A stretch of 64,000 nucleotides of DNA. It comes from Eretmocerus hayati (taxonomy: Eukaryota; Arthropoda; Insecta; Hymenoptera; Aphelinidae). Position numbers and translations under genes: made by a program. Each line of letters opens with the position of its first letter. Positions within the stretch are counted from its first letter, which is position 1. The notes beneath the pieces are model-generated. The model had not been told where the DNA came from. It worked only from the letters and a program-made list of their open reading frames with translations, and searched no databases. The DNA lies in contig CM056744.1 in assembly GCA_029851415.1 (NCBI GenBank), positions 115,662,838 to 115,726,837 of the forward strand, given 5' to 3'. This document shows, piece by piece, positions 35,432-47,955 of the stretch.

Positions 35432-35548
35432 GAGGGTGGGAAGGATGTCTCATGTGCAATTGCGGGTGGAACTGATGCAAGCTGCTCTTGTTGCACAAGC
35501 TCAAGCCAATCGTCACAGTGTTGCGTCATAAGGGAGACGAATAAGTAA
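35432..35548 (+). CDS. Cysteine-rich exon D, two readable frames (exon 2-like)
   Basis: Follows acceptor-like gtattgctcag. Entered in phase 1, as genes A and B require, it reads a short peptide with the family-like Glu-Gly-Cys start, cysteines C-x2-C-x-C, and a stop after about 14 codons. Entered in phase 0 it stays open for 38 codons to TAA at 35546-35548 with six cysteines spaced C-x9-C-x-C-C-x8-C-C, rich in Ser/Thr/Gly. I cannot decide which is used. No matching signal-peptide exon was found between 34.6 and 35.4 kb; the relic at 33.7 kb is the nearest phase-1 donor. It may be a decaying paralogue. Confidence 0.33.
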   Translation, partial: EGGKDVSCAIAGGTDASCSCCTSSSQSSQCCVIRETNK

Positions 35549-35626
35549 TTTTCAGCTGTTCATGAGTGGATCTTTGGAAATCAATGTGGGGTAGTTTGAC
35601 GATGCAAACGCGAGAGACTGATTCAG

Positions 35627-35760
35627 TTCTTTGGCACGAAGGGTGCGATAAGGTCGTATGTACTTGTCATCTTTTGGATTGTCTTCATGATGGTATATCA
35701 ATTGTAGAAAAGAGTCTAGGACGGAGGTACTCAGGCAAACCTGTATCAACCACGGAGTAG
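35627..35760 (+). CDS. Cysteine-rich exon E (exon 2 paralogue of gene A)
   Basis: After acceptor gactgattcag, phase 1, the frame opens to TAG at 35758-35760 (44 codons). It starts near Glu-Gly-Cys and has cysteines C-x4-C-x-C-x4-C. DNA alignment with gene A exon 2 (gaaggrtgyrat ... then tgt/ctgcywttgg-aytgyc-like blocks) needs one 9-bp gap, which removes one cysteine of A; the last cysteine of A is also missing. The C-terminal tail is about 26 residues, basic, without cysteine. The signal-peptide exon is not identified. Real gene or recent pseudogene. Confidence 0.4.
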
Positions 35761-36069
35761 ACTAGAGAACCGAGCGAGTACTCTATGCGGCGTTGAATAG
35801 ATAGTCACCCTAATAGGGCAAGTCTGTACGGGGTGATATGCGATCGCCACGGAATGTTACAATAGACAAAGCGCACGCAAGCATTTTGGGGGCGGAGAAG
35901 TTCAAGTTGCTTTTTTTTATTGAGATATGTTAGCAATGGCGCGAAATGATCGAAGATTGGTAGAAACAGGCGCCGAACAAGTTGTTCTCTGAGATGTCAA
36001 GAAAGTGAGCGTCATAGAAACTGAAGTGGGAAGAAGGATTACTGACTTTTCTTTGATACATCTCTACCT

Positions 36070-36112
36070 GAAGATGCTAATCCAGACCTAATGATAATGA
36101 CACGTGCAATAC
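36070..36112 (+). pseudogene. Exon-2 relic of the cysteine-rich family
   Basis: gaag-atgctaatccagacc here aligns with gaaggatgtaatccagaca of gene A exon 2, followed by weak similarity. A base loss destroys the first cysteine codon and a TAA follows at once. Short match, so tentative. Confidence 0.25.
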
Positions 36113-36834
36113 TAGAATTTTCATTTCCCACGGAAGTATTCATATGAAATATGTATAGTCATGATGGAACAAGGAATATCCCCGGAAAGTTAAAAATAAG
36201 TGAAACTTTTATTCTTCGTCACTGAATATCAGGCTAGATGATTCCTGAAAATTATGATCTTAGATACGACTCTTATCATAAACGTGAGGTCGGATTTCTA
36301 AGCTTCTGAGCCAGATAGAAAAAGTACCTGAGACATCAACTATGAATGAATTGAGTGTACGCACCCTTGCATTTCAAATTCATTTTTTCGCGACTATTGG
36401 GACACACCGTGGCTAGTGCCCACAAAAATCCACAATAATCTATGATTGAGGGAAAGCGAGGGGCTAAAAAATCCCAACATGGTGTTCATAAGGCTACGGC
36501 AGCATTGCGCGATTATTTTTGTATACTCACCAGCAATGCACTACCTCGACTTTGGATTGGTCCAGAATACTCCGATGTAACCATTACGTTATTTCTAGGA
36601 GGTGTGCCCATACCGGTTAAGAGCAATTTAACTAGAAAATTTCTTATTTCAATCCCTAAATCACGTCTTGACGGAGTTTGGTCTCATGAATTGAATCGAT
36701 TCACGTGATACAGTGATCGAAATAAGACATTTCTCAGTTAAATTGAACATCAGAAGCGTTCACAGAATACGATTTACAAATTTGGCTGAAGTTTCAACAA
36801 ATCTGTAGAGTATGACTTATGATTTCAAAGTTAA

Positions 36835-37661
36835 CCTTTAGGCGGCCGGCATTTTAGAAATTTAGAAAGAGCTAGAATCTCTAATAAAAGTAGTCATATG
36901 ACCCTTACGTATGTCCAAACCAAAAGTAAGTGTTGGCCGATCATGCCATGACGTCATGTGGCGTCATACCGGTCCGGCACGGTAACGATCCGTGTTGAAT
37001 GCAGCGTAAAATTTGCGCAGCCTTATCTCCGGTTCCGCTCGTTCGATTTTGACGTTTGAGCACGGAAATTAAAGATATTTGAAAGACGAAGGGATGTAAG
37101 TCCAGTGAGTCAGATATTGGATCATTTCTGAGTTAGGAGTGAGCTGACAAACGAAAGATTTGAGCTTTTTCGTCTAGATGAAGATCATATCTTTCACAAT
37201 TTCAAACTATGCGACTCTGGGCAATAAGAGGACTTCATCAGTCAAAAGCATCTTTACCAAAAATTCGAGAATAATGTACAATTCATCGCATTGTTGCGGT
37301 TTTCGTGATCATCAACCCATTAAAATTTCGGTAAAATACGCCAGAAAACTATATACCGCGAATGCTTGTGACTCAGGCCCCAAAAGGCCGATCTCCAACT
37401 TCAAAAAAGGAATTGGTTCGTAATTTGAAGACGAAAAAGGTAATTTGAAAATTCTCAGTTATAGTGAAATGGCGAAACCAAAAAACCATGACGCCATATG
37501 GTGTCATATCGGCCGTCTAATAGTATATTATGCGTCGAGTACCAAAAAACTTTGTACTTTGCGATAACTTTGTTGTTGTCCAACAAGGTTATCGTGAAGA
37601 ACAAAGTTTTTGGCACGAGACGCATATGCCGCTTTACACGGCGCGTCGAGCCGTGTAAAGG
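36835..37661. mobile_element. TTAA-flanked element, 827 bp, palindromic subterminal regions
   Basis: Ends CCTTTAGGCGGC and GCCGTGTAAAGG are imperfect inverted repeats next to TTAA (36831-36834 and 37662-37665). Inside, ccatgacgtcatgtggcgtcat (left) and ccatgacgccatatggtgtcat (right) are paired motifs. A tight hairpin at about 37543-37612 has arms CCAAAAAACTTTG and CAAAGTTTTTGG. No transposase; piggyBac-like by target. Confidence 0.55.
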
Positions 37662-37665
37662 TTAA

Positions 37666-40600
37666 TATTGCAAGTTTGACAATTGTAAGCCGAAGTTAAT
37701 GAATTGGAGCTTAGAAAAGGTTAGATATTAGTAATACAAAATCGTAAAACGTTTTTATGGGAAGCACTTGTTAATTGAAGTCCACTATTCCAGAGCCTCC
37801 GTCAGTCTGGTTGTCCAAGAAGCATACATGACCCATAGGATCACAATGCACCAGGAAGATGTCAAAAACTCAATTCCAATAACAGGACATCCATCTCAAG
37901 TGCAGAGCCGGCGATAGTTTCCGTTCGTAACTTGATAATCCTGGACCATCCTTGATCCATATTTAAATCAGATGAAAAATTGAGTGTATGTATTATCGTA
38001 GTCTTCTCTCTGAGCTTGTTTGTAAAACACAGAGAGACTTGTTTCAAACACTATTACTAGAGCAATTGTAGTGATCGACAGCTTCTTCGCGGTCAAAAAG
38101 TACCTTTCAACACACACACACATATTCCAGACACCTCATGGCACCTGAATCCTAATCTCTATCCTTAATCTCTGCTCTCCAAATAAACCCATACACTTTA
38201 AAACCCCTCACCCCTTATCCCAACACCTGCAATCTCACCACAAGTCACATCCTTTTCTCCTCCCACTACACCACCACCCGAAACAACCCTCCATACACAA
38301 TAATCCGTCTGGAGCAGCACTTTTCGTCACCTCGCGCAAAAAAAAACAATCTCACACCTCTATCCTCACGTACTATATCACTTACATACCTATACATAGG
38401 TCTCAACTGCTGTACCTCATGGAGTAGACGAGTACCCACTCGAGGAAGTGCGAGCACAAAACAAAAGCTCACGATAAGGGAGTCCGAGAGTTAGTCCAGG
38501 GTCGTGAAATCTTTTGTCCTCAGGCAGACAAAGGGCGTAGTTTCCTTCCCTTTAAACCCCCCACCTAACCTCAATTTAACCTTCTTACACCCTTTTGGAG
38601 ACCGTGAAAAAGTATGCAAAAGCAAGTTTGCGTCGTGGCATATGAAAATCGTCAGGGTGGATTGATGGGTACGGGGATTTGCCTGTGACGTTGGGCAATT
38701 GATCTTTAAGATTTTACTGGGATTTTAAAATTTATGACTGTGACTTTTGGTGAAAGTTGAGTTTGCTCGATGTCTGAAGGTAAGAAAGGCCTCTGATGTG
38801 CACTCGAGAGTTCTTCTTTCTTTTTTCTGATGTTTGAAAAAATTGACCAAGATCGATCTTGATTATGAGATTTAAAGAATTTGTGGCCGAGAGATGTTCT
38901 TTTTTCATTCCGGATTGTGGTATTTGAAATGTACAATCAATCCGTGTCGTAGAGTTACAAATTACTCGTGGCTTATATCGTAATTATTCATACTTTGCAT
39001 ATTTATGAGAGACTGAGCTCTTTCGTAGAGGAATCTCCGAATTCTGATGCGATTGACTAGCTTACAAGGAAAACATTGGGTGAATTTGAATATTGTGTCG
39101 GGAGAATAGTTTTCTGTTTGACAATGTATGATTCATAAGATGAAAATACTGCAAAGGCTTCAACAATGGTCCGATTCTTGTAAAATTAGTTTACATGTTT
39201 TGGGAAGAAGCATCGTAGGTAAGTGCTTTCTTGAATCGCTTGATTGATGCGGAAATATCTATTAGATTATTCAATCGGGCTACCGGTTCTGCACTTAGCC
39301 AGCTCATCTTCCTAAAGATGTTTTTATATCCAAGAATTTTTCAGAAGTTGTTCATCACGCGTCTCGATGGAGTCTATTAATGTTAGACCGAAACAGTAAA
39401 GTTCATTAATTACTTTCTCGATTCTTCCAGAGAACGATATTTTTTGTGACGGAAATCTGTGATAAGTCTTTCATACAAATTTCACTCAGCGATTCAGTTC
39501 TTATTCTCTCGTCTACGAAAATCTAGCGCATGATAGAATGTAGACAAAAAGTCTACTCTAAAATTAGATGTAATTTTTCCCTCGTAAATTAAGTCACATT
39601 GAGATTCCATCGATCTGAAGATAAATACTTCTTGATAGCTATTTTGAAATTTTGATTAGGTGTGGGCCATAACCTAATATTTCTTATGAGTACTCTTACA
39701 AAGTTTGCGTGGATTTCCTGTACTACTGTTGCACAGTGGGGAGGACTAAAATTTTTTGGTCAAAAGTAACACTTTTCAACTTTTGAGCCAAAAAATGTTG
39801 GTTTTACCACATGGGCGTTAGGAAAGAAAAAGGTCGGTAAAGCTGGGAAGTTTCATATTTTGAGGAGTTGATACAACCAATGAACTCAATTTCATGATAA
39901 TCAGTCACAATCTATCAAACACCGAACCCTAATGTTGTGATATTATTTTGTGATTGTGGTATCTTCATTTCCATGTTGCTATGGAAAAATATCATCGGGG
40001 GCGTTACTGGTTATAATGAGTTCCAACTCCCCTAAATTCTGTATCCTACTATCTTTCACGTAAGGATCAAAACTTGAGTTCAACAGATGACATAACTTAG
40101 TCAGAGGAAGAATGAAAGAAATGAATGACTGGCTCTGCAGCTCATCTCTACAGCTCCCCCACACATCCACCAAAAGAGCCGAAACAACTCCAAACAATCG
40201 AGAAAAACTCAACTTCCAAAAAACCAGATTTCAACTTTTCACCAGCTTCATCAGCAGTTTGACAATCTCCCACCTTGAATATCTGAGAACTCAAAAGAAT
40301 CATAAATTCAAAACTTACGAAAAGCTCTGTCCTCTGCCGGTGCAAAATTCCCCAGACTAGACTTTAGCTTTTTCGCGCTTCAGAAAGCCACCTTCTCACA
40401 CCAAGACAAGTGAAAAGTACACACAGTTCTTGATGCATATATATCTGTCGACTACTACTTCACTTTAGACGATAAAAGTGAGGAAAAAGCAGTAGCAGCA
40501 GCAGCAGCAGCAGCCGTCAACGACACGAACCAAGAGTACTATATAAGAGAAAACCGTGAAACAAGACGATAGCGAGGAACAAAAAGCTTCTCACGTAGAG

Positions 40601-43600
40601 AAAAGAGTCTGGAGTAAGAAAAAGTCGCGGAAAAATCTCAGATATAAAGGGTATATATAGAAAAAGTGTGACTCTGGGATGTGGTGTATACTTGGTTCTA
40701 CGAGAGCGGCTTTTCTGCTTCAGCTTTTCAAAAGAGTGAGAGATGTTCATCTTGCATGGCTTGGAAAGCACTGGCTGGTGGAACAGATGCAATTTCCATA
40801 AGTTGAAAAATGGTGGGTAAGAAGGGCAGAAAGAGAAAAAGTTGAGGTGAGGTGAGGTTAGGTACGGCTTTGAGTCAATTTTTAATAAATGTGTATGGGA
40901 TTTAGAGAGAGGATGAATTGCACACGGTGGATGGTACTTTCAAGTAAGTAGAATCTTCTTTTGGGGGATGAAAAATGTGAGGTAGAATTGGAGATTGACT
41001 TCGTTGAGTGAAGTTCTTTTGAAGGTAGTTCATGATGGCAACGCACTAAAGTCACTTTGGCCGTGATTCCAATTGAGATAGGAAAGATCGATTTGTCCTA
41101 TTGACGATACTGTGTCATATGAAATGGGATCTTTTGATGTGGCTTTTCCATTTTCGATCAATGGTTGACATGTATGAAGTAGGAAGATATTCTCAAGGAA
41201 TTTTTTCCTTGTCAAAAGTCTCCCAATCATAGATCACCACAATTGAATGAAATTTTCATGAAACATTGATCAGAAATTCAGGATAGGTATGAAGTTAGGG
41301 CCTGTTCATGAATCATATGGAGATTTCAGGTGAATGGAGGAGGAGGGTCTCCAAATTTCTCACGTCCTATATCTAAGTCAGCTGTTTTCCATCTGGAAAA
41401 ACGTACAATGAGAAAGGGGTAATCTGAAGTCATGGAATTCTCCCTTCCGTAATTCATGGAGAACCCCTCACTGGTTTTTCAAAGCTCCCAAGACTGAATT
41501 CCTACAAAACAGCACACATTCCTATAATATTTATTCTTTTCTCAATTTCAGGTGAGTTTCGCTATCAGCTATCAGATGAATTATTACCAGATAAAGGTAT
41601 CACCTTCATCCCCTACAAAATGAGTGAGTATGCATTCCTCAGCCGTCATATCAAGCTTCCAACAATCAACATATCAACAAATTCTCTTCTCAAACTATCA
41701 GGGATCTTTGACAAAACAATCACTCTAAATCCATCAGAGAATCTGATTAAAATGAAAATCAATGCATTGATCTCAAATTCAAGACACTTCATCAGTGTCG
41801 CCCAAAAAAAACACTCAAACTCATACATATCATCAAACTTTTTCTAGATGACCAACTTTCCTGTAACTTTGTGTAAGCTCAGGTTTTCCCCAAGCAAACA
41901 AAACCATTTGGGAGATAGAACGCGCTGCTGATTCTCGAAGGGAAATCACGATGTTTGCGTTGAAGCTTTGTATACTGTGCTGCAATATATATATGTACAT
42001 GTAGAGGTGCCCTGGCGACGCTATCCGTTCTAATCTTATCTTTCGAGTCCTATACAAACATGGACGCTTATGGGACGCTTCACTCGAAGAAGTCATCCAA
42101 CGAAAATCCATATTTCCGCACAGCTCTCAAATAAATTTAAATTGACTTTACAAACACTGAGTGTACATCACAGGTGCACTGAAGACTGTTGGTCCCTTAC
42201 GAGAGATTGACAATAGCACTGATTGCTTGTTTGAAAATGTGATAATGGGATCATCACTTGAGTTTAGCCGGAAAAGCTGTTGCCGTGACGGGATCAGAAA
42301 TGATTTTTGGTGTTATTGGAGTCTATAGTGGGACCGGATACCAAGTCTAGGAATATCAATGGAGTGCGGTTGCGAATGGGATAATGGCGTCACTTAATGA
42401 TGGCGTATCTATGAACTGATACAGGAAAAGATTTTTCTGAGTATTATCCGAAAACTGATAAATTTTTACAAAGCAAATGATAGAGTCATTTTCAGCTATC
42501 TGTCTGAGGGGAACTTTAACGTAGAAACGTTTACTTACTCCTTTCCCATATGTTGATGCAAATGGATTGCAGCGGAATGGATACCAATCTATGCAATATA
42601 TTCATTCCATTTCTTTCGAGGTTCACCAAAAATCTTACGAGTAGCGGCTTGGAGTATGAAGAAGTCAACTATACGGTTATTTTTCTAAATTTTGAGCATA
42701 TAACAAATATATCAGATACCCGATGGGATTCCATCTGCCTACAAGCCCTCTTCTTTTGTTTCCCTCTACGAGGCATTCAAAAATAATTCAATACAAGATT
42801 TCTATCTACTTCGCATGTAACCTCAGTTGATTATCTGGGTTTTTTTTTTTTTCGTTTGCTTCATTTGAGCTGTACATGTTATCATGGTGGATGTTGAACT
42901 CAGAAAGCCAATCGAATATGTATTGGAAAGGGTCAAGGTTGACGCCCCAAAGGAAATTGTACCAATTCAGACCTAGACATTAATAAAATCAAGAGATTTA
43001 AATTAAGGGAAGGGAAAGGATGTCTAGCCAGGAGCGAATTTCAAAGGAGACCATAATATTTGGAGAAATCGATTAGTCAAGTGGAAATTTGGATACTTAA
43101 TTCCTATGACAAATTTTGATTGATGGTGATCAATCATGCTTCTACCAGAGCAGTGAAAACAACTAAACGCCACAATGCGAAAACTCACCCTAAAATCTTG
43201 ATCCTTCTGATTCCAAATCTCACATTCAATCATCATTAATTCTACTCAATATCATCGAGAATCATCTTCCACCTCTCATATGATCTAAACTTGTCGTCAA
43301 TTCCCACACGACTGACAATTCCAAGATTCACATTGCACCCCTCCAAATTTGATATCTTCAAACTCCCTTTCTCAAGACAGTTATACTTGCAATAAATCGT
43401 CCTTAGAATCTCCCAGAGCTCGTTTCATTACTCCCTCAGCATGGACTCTATCTCTGTCTTGCGTGCAAGTATAGTAATACTTCTTACATCCACATCATGC
43501 AGAATTCACCCCTCCCCCCCCTCTCCCCCTTACTCGTGCAAGTCACTCAAGAAGACACCAGAATACTCTTGCAACCTTCAAAATACCTTTACCACTACCC

Positions 43601-45530
43601 TTCCCTACTATCTCAAATACAATTCAAAGTCAGCACCAGTCCAAAGATAGAGTATGAAATACCTAACCTCTTCAAATACGAGGGTATGAATAAGATAGCC
43701 CTGTGAATAAATTTTCCCAATTCCTAATTAACCGTGACGTTTCAAGTCACCGGGACGCCATTAATTCCACCCGGTTTCCGGAGTAACTACTGCTTCTCTC
43801 TTGGTGTGCAGCCATTGCTGAAATTCCTTTAGCTGGAACGTTCTAGTAAAGGAGAGCTTGCAAGCTCTGGATAAGAGTATAGAAGCAAAAGCGGAAGGCG
43901 CTTACAGAACCGGGAAGGCCTCTCGTTTCGCGCAGCGCCGAGGCAGGTAATATAACGAGCACAAGATTCCGGTGTGCACTTTGAAGATATTCAGTATATG
44001 TATATATTTTCAGAGCTTGCACAAGCTTGGTATGAGAATACTTTGGTATATCGGCTTTAAACTTGATGCGTATATAGTTTGCTTCTGGGGTTTTAGGTAT
44101 TATAGCCGCTGGGTTAGCCAGTCCCTGCCGTCATTGCTTCTCGCCTTCGTTAATAGCGAGCTTTGTATCTCTTTTACACAGGTATAAATACAGAGCTTTT
44201 GAGTAATGCGTCTGTGTACCCGCAAGGCCTACTCGTTTGAATTTGCCGCCTTTCTGTTGGGAATGAGCTTGCGGAGTGTAAATGGGTATCTCTTGGCGGG
44301 TGAGGCCGTCGATACTGATTCTTGCAAGCTTTGAGACGAATCCATCTCACTTTAAGATCAAGATTCTAATATTTTACTTGACAAAAATCTAAGCAAGACC
44401 CTATCGAACATCATCCCATCATTTGCGTGGATCAAAAAATATAAAACTTTCTATACCCCAAACTTCATCAACGTTTATTCTATCTGAATAAAAATTTTTC
44501 GTTTCCCAGAAAATCAGTTCACGAAATTTGAGAGACAATCAAAATTTTATACACAATATCGTTGAAATGAGCACACTACACAGAACAATTAATACGAATA
44601 ACATAGGGTTAGATTACTGATGCCAAGTGTATGAATGAGTGAGGCCATCGTTACATTAAACTGAATCCTGTGCGTCTATTAGATAGAATCCAGGGCTCTC
44701 ATGAATTACCTTCAGCCCAAAAGCTCATGCGTTTTGAAATTATTTCCGTCGAGTCTGGGTATACTTTAAGTTCTAATGTAATTACGCTACCAAAATAGAG
44801 CCATGTCGCCAAATCACGAACGGAAATGAAATTAAGTCGTCGACATGAAAATCGTTACTGTTGCCATGAGTATTCATCATCCTTGGAATATTGCATTTAG
44901 AAACTATTTTTGCATGGGATTGTTCAGCTTCAGCTTGAATTTTCTGATACTCTCATAGCATCTTTGCAAATAATTTATAAAGAATTTTGATTTTTTAAAC
45001 GATTGCTTGCACCATGATCTACCCTTACACCATAAAATTTCCACATCACCATACTTGAATAAGGTTCGTCTGGCATAACGAAAGCTCTACCATAATTACA
45101 AGCTTCTCCCTCTTAGAACATCAGTGCCCCTGGAGCGATCTCTTCGTGACTATGAGCTTTCACCCTCGCATAAGATTCCCGCGACTGCATCGCTCAAGTC
45201 AGACTCCCATAGTGAGCTTGCAGGATGCGCAAGTGTGACTCCCCTCTTCCCTTAAGGAAGCTTTTGCTTCCTTGAGCTTGCAAAGGTGAGGGAGAGAATT
45301 AAAGCTCAAGAGATTCCGGGAAGAGTAACCCTTCGAGCGTTTCTGAATATATATATATAGCTCAGGAGGGTGGCAAAAGCTCGTGGTATTTCTGTAGTCA
45401 TGTTCTCAAACGTGGTCTTGAGCTTTCGCAAGCTCTCGACGGTTATTTGATTATTATTGCTCCTTGTGGTTTATGCTTTTGAGCTTTCAGTCAGTAAAGA
45501 TAGGTAGTCTACTTACTGATGATAATTTAG
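37666..45530. other. Gene-poor interval
   Basis: No frame with a recognisable domain. A (CAG)n run occurs at about 40494-40513, followed by tatataag (40540). Many AGCTTGCAAGCT-like words occur from 43.8 to 45.5 kb. A 69-residue plus frame at 43441-43650 begins with a weakly hydrophobic stretch but is proline/serine-rich and unconvincing. Region may be intronic or regulatory. Confidence 0.4.
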
Positions 45531-45540
45531 TTTGAGATTA

Positions 45541-45645
45541 ATGTGCAAGATCAAATTTTTTATACTACTTTGCATTGCAGTCGCAATATGCGACATATTT
45601 GTAATTGAAAATGAATCAATGTGGTTGGAAGGTAGTCAATATTAA
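45541..45645 (+). CDS. Small frame beginning with a signal peptide
   Basis: 34 codons: ATG, Cys-Lys-Ile-Lys, hydrophobic core (FFILLCIAVAIC), then an acidic stretch ending at TAA. The N-terminus is a textbook signal peptide with cleavage near Cys17. A GTAGTC donor-like site inside the last codons (…gaag/gtagtc) would let it be exon 1 of a spliced secreted protein. No promoter or partner exon was identified. Chance origin cannot be excluded. Confidence 0.28.
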   Translation: MCKIKFFILLCIAVAICDIFVIENESMWLEGSQY

Positions 45646-46392
45646 ATAATCAACGATCTTTGGTCGAACTTTATGTCATCTTTGAGCAGAGATGAAGACA
45701 AACTAGAATTTCGCTTCATTCGTTCTTTTGATGAATTGCGTGAGATATTGTACATATTTTCCATCTCAACAGATCAGAATCATCACATTTATTAAAATAG
45801 AAACCATTATAGTAGAGTTCCGTGGTGAATCTAAGTGAAAACTTTGATTAGCAAAAGCAAATAAAATCCGGAAATCAATTTTGGATGCGGGTAATTAGAC
45901 AGCTTTTCTATTTTTCAGAATCGAAAATTCATCCGCAAATCAAGACCCGAGGCGGGAAAATTCTTCTATACGACTCGACGCGGAAACTGCGTTTTTTCAT
46001 GCTTCCTCGCGCAGCGGTATAAAACAACATATGCTATTTCGTATAATCTGGTGATTAGAAAATACTGAGGAAATATTTTTGGAAGACATATGATTTGATT
46101 TTCAAGTTAAATTTCGAGATGTAAAACTGTGAAAGTTGTCCAATTTAACTCCGGACTTCTCTACATCTCTGATTTTCAGAACGGCATGGTTAATAACACA
46201 ATGCATGACCCGGAGAAGACCTCTCCCTATGAATCAAGTCTCAAATCAGCAGTTATACAATTTGAGATCATCATGTGCAGGGGAATTGGCATTCTGGACT
46301 TCTGAGAATCCCTCAAACCTTACTTTGATTCATTCGCACACCTAATCAAGCGATCAAAATGAATCAAAATATTGATTTAATCGAAATACAAC

Positions 46393-47509
46393 CTTATCCC
46401 GCTGCCGGCCGCTGTTGGCCACATGCGGATATAACTTTCTTCCGCTGTGGGCCCTGTACTGCATGTGCAAGAAGCCCACATATAATCTATCAGCCAGCTA
46501 TAGGTTTTGTAGCAAAATCGAGGTCGGCACGAAATTTTTTTTGCAATCGATTCGTCTTGATTTGCTGATTACGAATATCTAATTTTCGGTCCGAAAATCT
46601 GGGGAGATTTTTTTTTATTAACAAAATACTGCAAAATTTATGGTTCAATGCGCATAAGTCGAGAAGTTTTGGTCCGAAAAGAAAATTTTTCGAACAAAAA
46701 TTGTTGCATTTCATGTTGCGTATGTGAAACATGCAATGGATTGTTGGAACTTACATTTGCCATTGCAAAAAACGAGTTTGTTTATAACAATTTGGTATAT
46801 CTTTGAATTATGAAGTGAATTCCCAAAAGTGAATGTGCCTTTCGATTCATTATTTCATAACAAACATAAAAGTATTCTAAACATTTTTCTCTAAATCCAT
46901 TATTTCTTGAGCAATTGTTAATGGAAAAGAGAAAATCAGCACGCGGCATCAATCGAGGCTTTCAAACTTCAAAACGCTCCGACTGATGCTACGCGCTGGT
47001 TTTCTCCTTTCCATCAACAATTGCTCAAGAAATAATGGATTTAGAGAAAAATGTTCGGAATACTTTTATGTTTGTTATAAAATGATGAACCGAGTGGCAC
47101 ATTCACTTTTGGGAATTCACTTCATAATTCAAAGATATACCAAATTGTTATAAACAAACTCGTTTTTTGCAATGGCAAATGTAAGTTCCAACAATCCATT
47201 GCATGTTTCACATACGCAACATAAAATGCAACAATTTTTGTTCGAAAAATTTTCTTTTCCGACCAAAACTTCTCGACTTATGCGCATATTGAACCATAAA
47301 TTTTGCAGTATTTTGTTAATAAAAAAAAAATCTCCCCAGATTTCCGGACCGAAAATTAGATATTTGTAATCAGCAAATCAAAACGAATCGATTACAGAAA
47401 AAATTTGGTGCCGACCTCGATTTTGCTACAGAACCTATAGCTGGCTGATAGATTAATACGGCAGAAAGTATATCCGCATGCGGCCAACAACGGCCGGCAG
47501 TGGAATAAG
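46393..47509. mobile_element. 1.1-kb fold-back element
   Basis: Arms of about 540 bp form an inverted repeat around 46950: left end CTTATCCCGCTGCCGGCC, right end GGCCGGCAGTGGAATAAG. Matches continue almost to the centre (ttatttcttgagcaattgtt and its complement). One arm carries an extra ~40 bp near 46440-46480. The same 80-residue frame on opposite strands is a result of symmetry. No clear target duplication was found. Confidence 0.82.
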
Positions 47510-47955
47510 TTGCCATTCAGCAAAACGCCCCTCGTGAAAATACGTTTTTCAAATTTGGCGCATCCTCAATGTGATATCTTTCGTTCTCTAATGACCTTGT
47601 AAGGTAACTTCATAATTGCATCTGCGTTTGACTCAGCATTCAATCTGAGAAAAAATCAAAGATTGTGCAAATTTTGAATTTCGAAAATAGAGAAACTCAT
47701 TTTGAAGGTGTCCCAGGATGGAATCATATGTTATGAGGCATCTATACGTCCAATATGGTTTGAATGAAGTGATTTTTAATATCAGATCTTAAAATGGAAA
47801 AAAATGAAAGGATGAATTGATCTTTTGGCGAAGAATGAAAAGATCTAGAACATCCTTGTTTCAACTGAGTACTCTCCAAGGTGACCACAACTATAATTAA
47901 CCCAAAATCCTTTCGGTAAAAATCGCGTAGGACACTCATTTGGTGAGCACAAAAT

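Noticed and set aside
40845..40862. Telomeric TTAGG repeat (ggtgaggtgaggttagg)
   Set aside because: Only one or two imperfect units; no array.
42571..42620. cagcggaatg acceptor-like match to gene B exon 2
   Set aside because: Ten-base match only; the following sequence is not cysteine-rich in the required phase.
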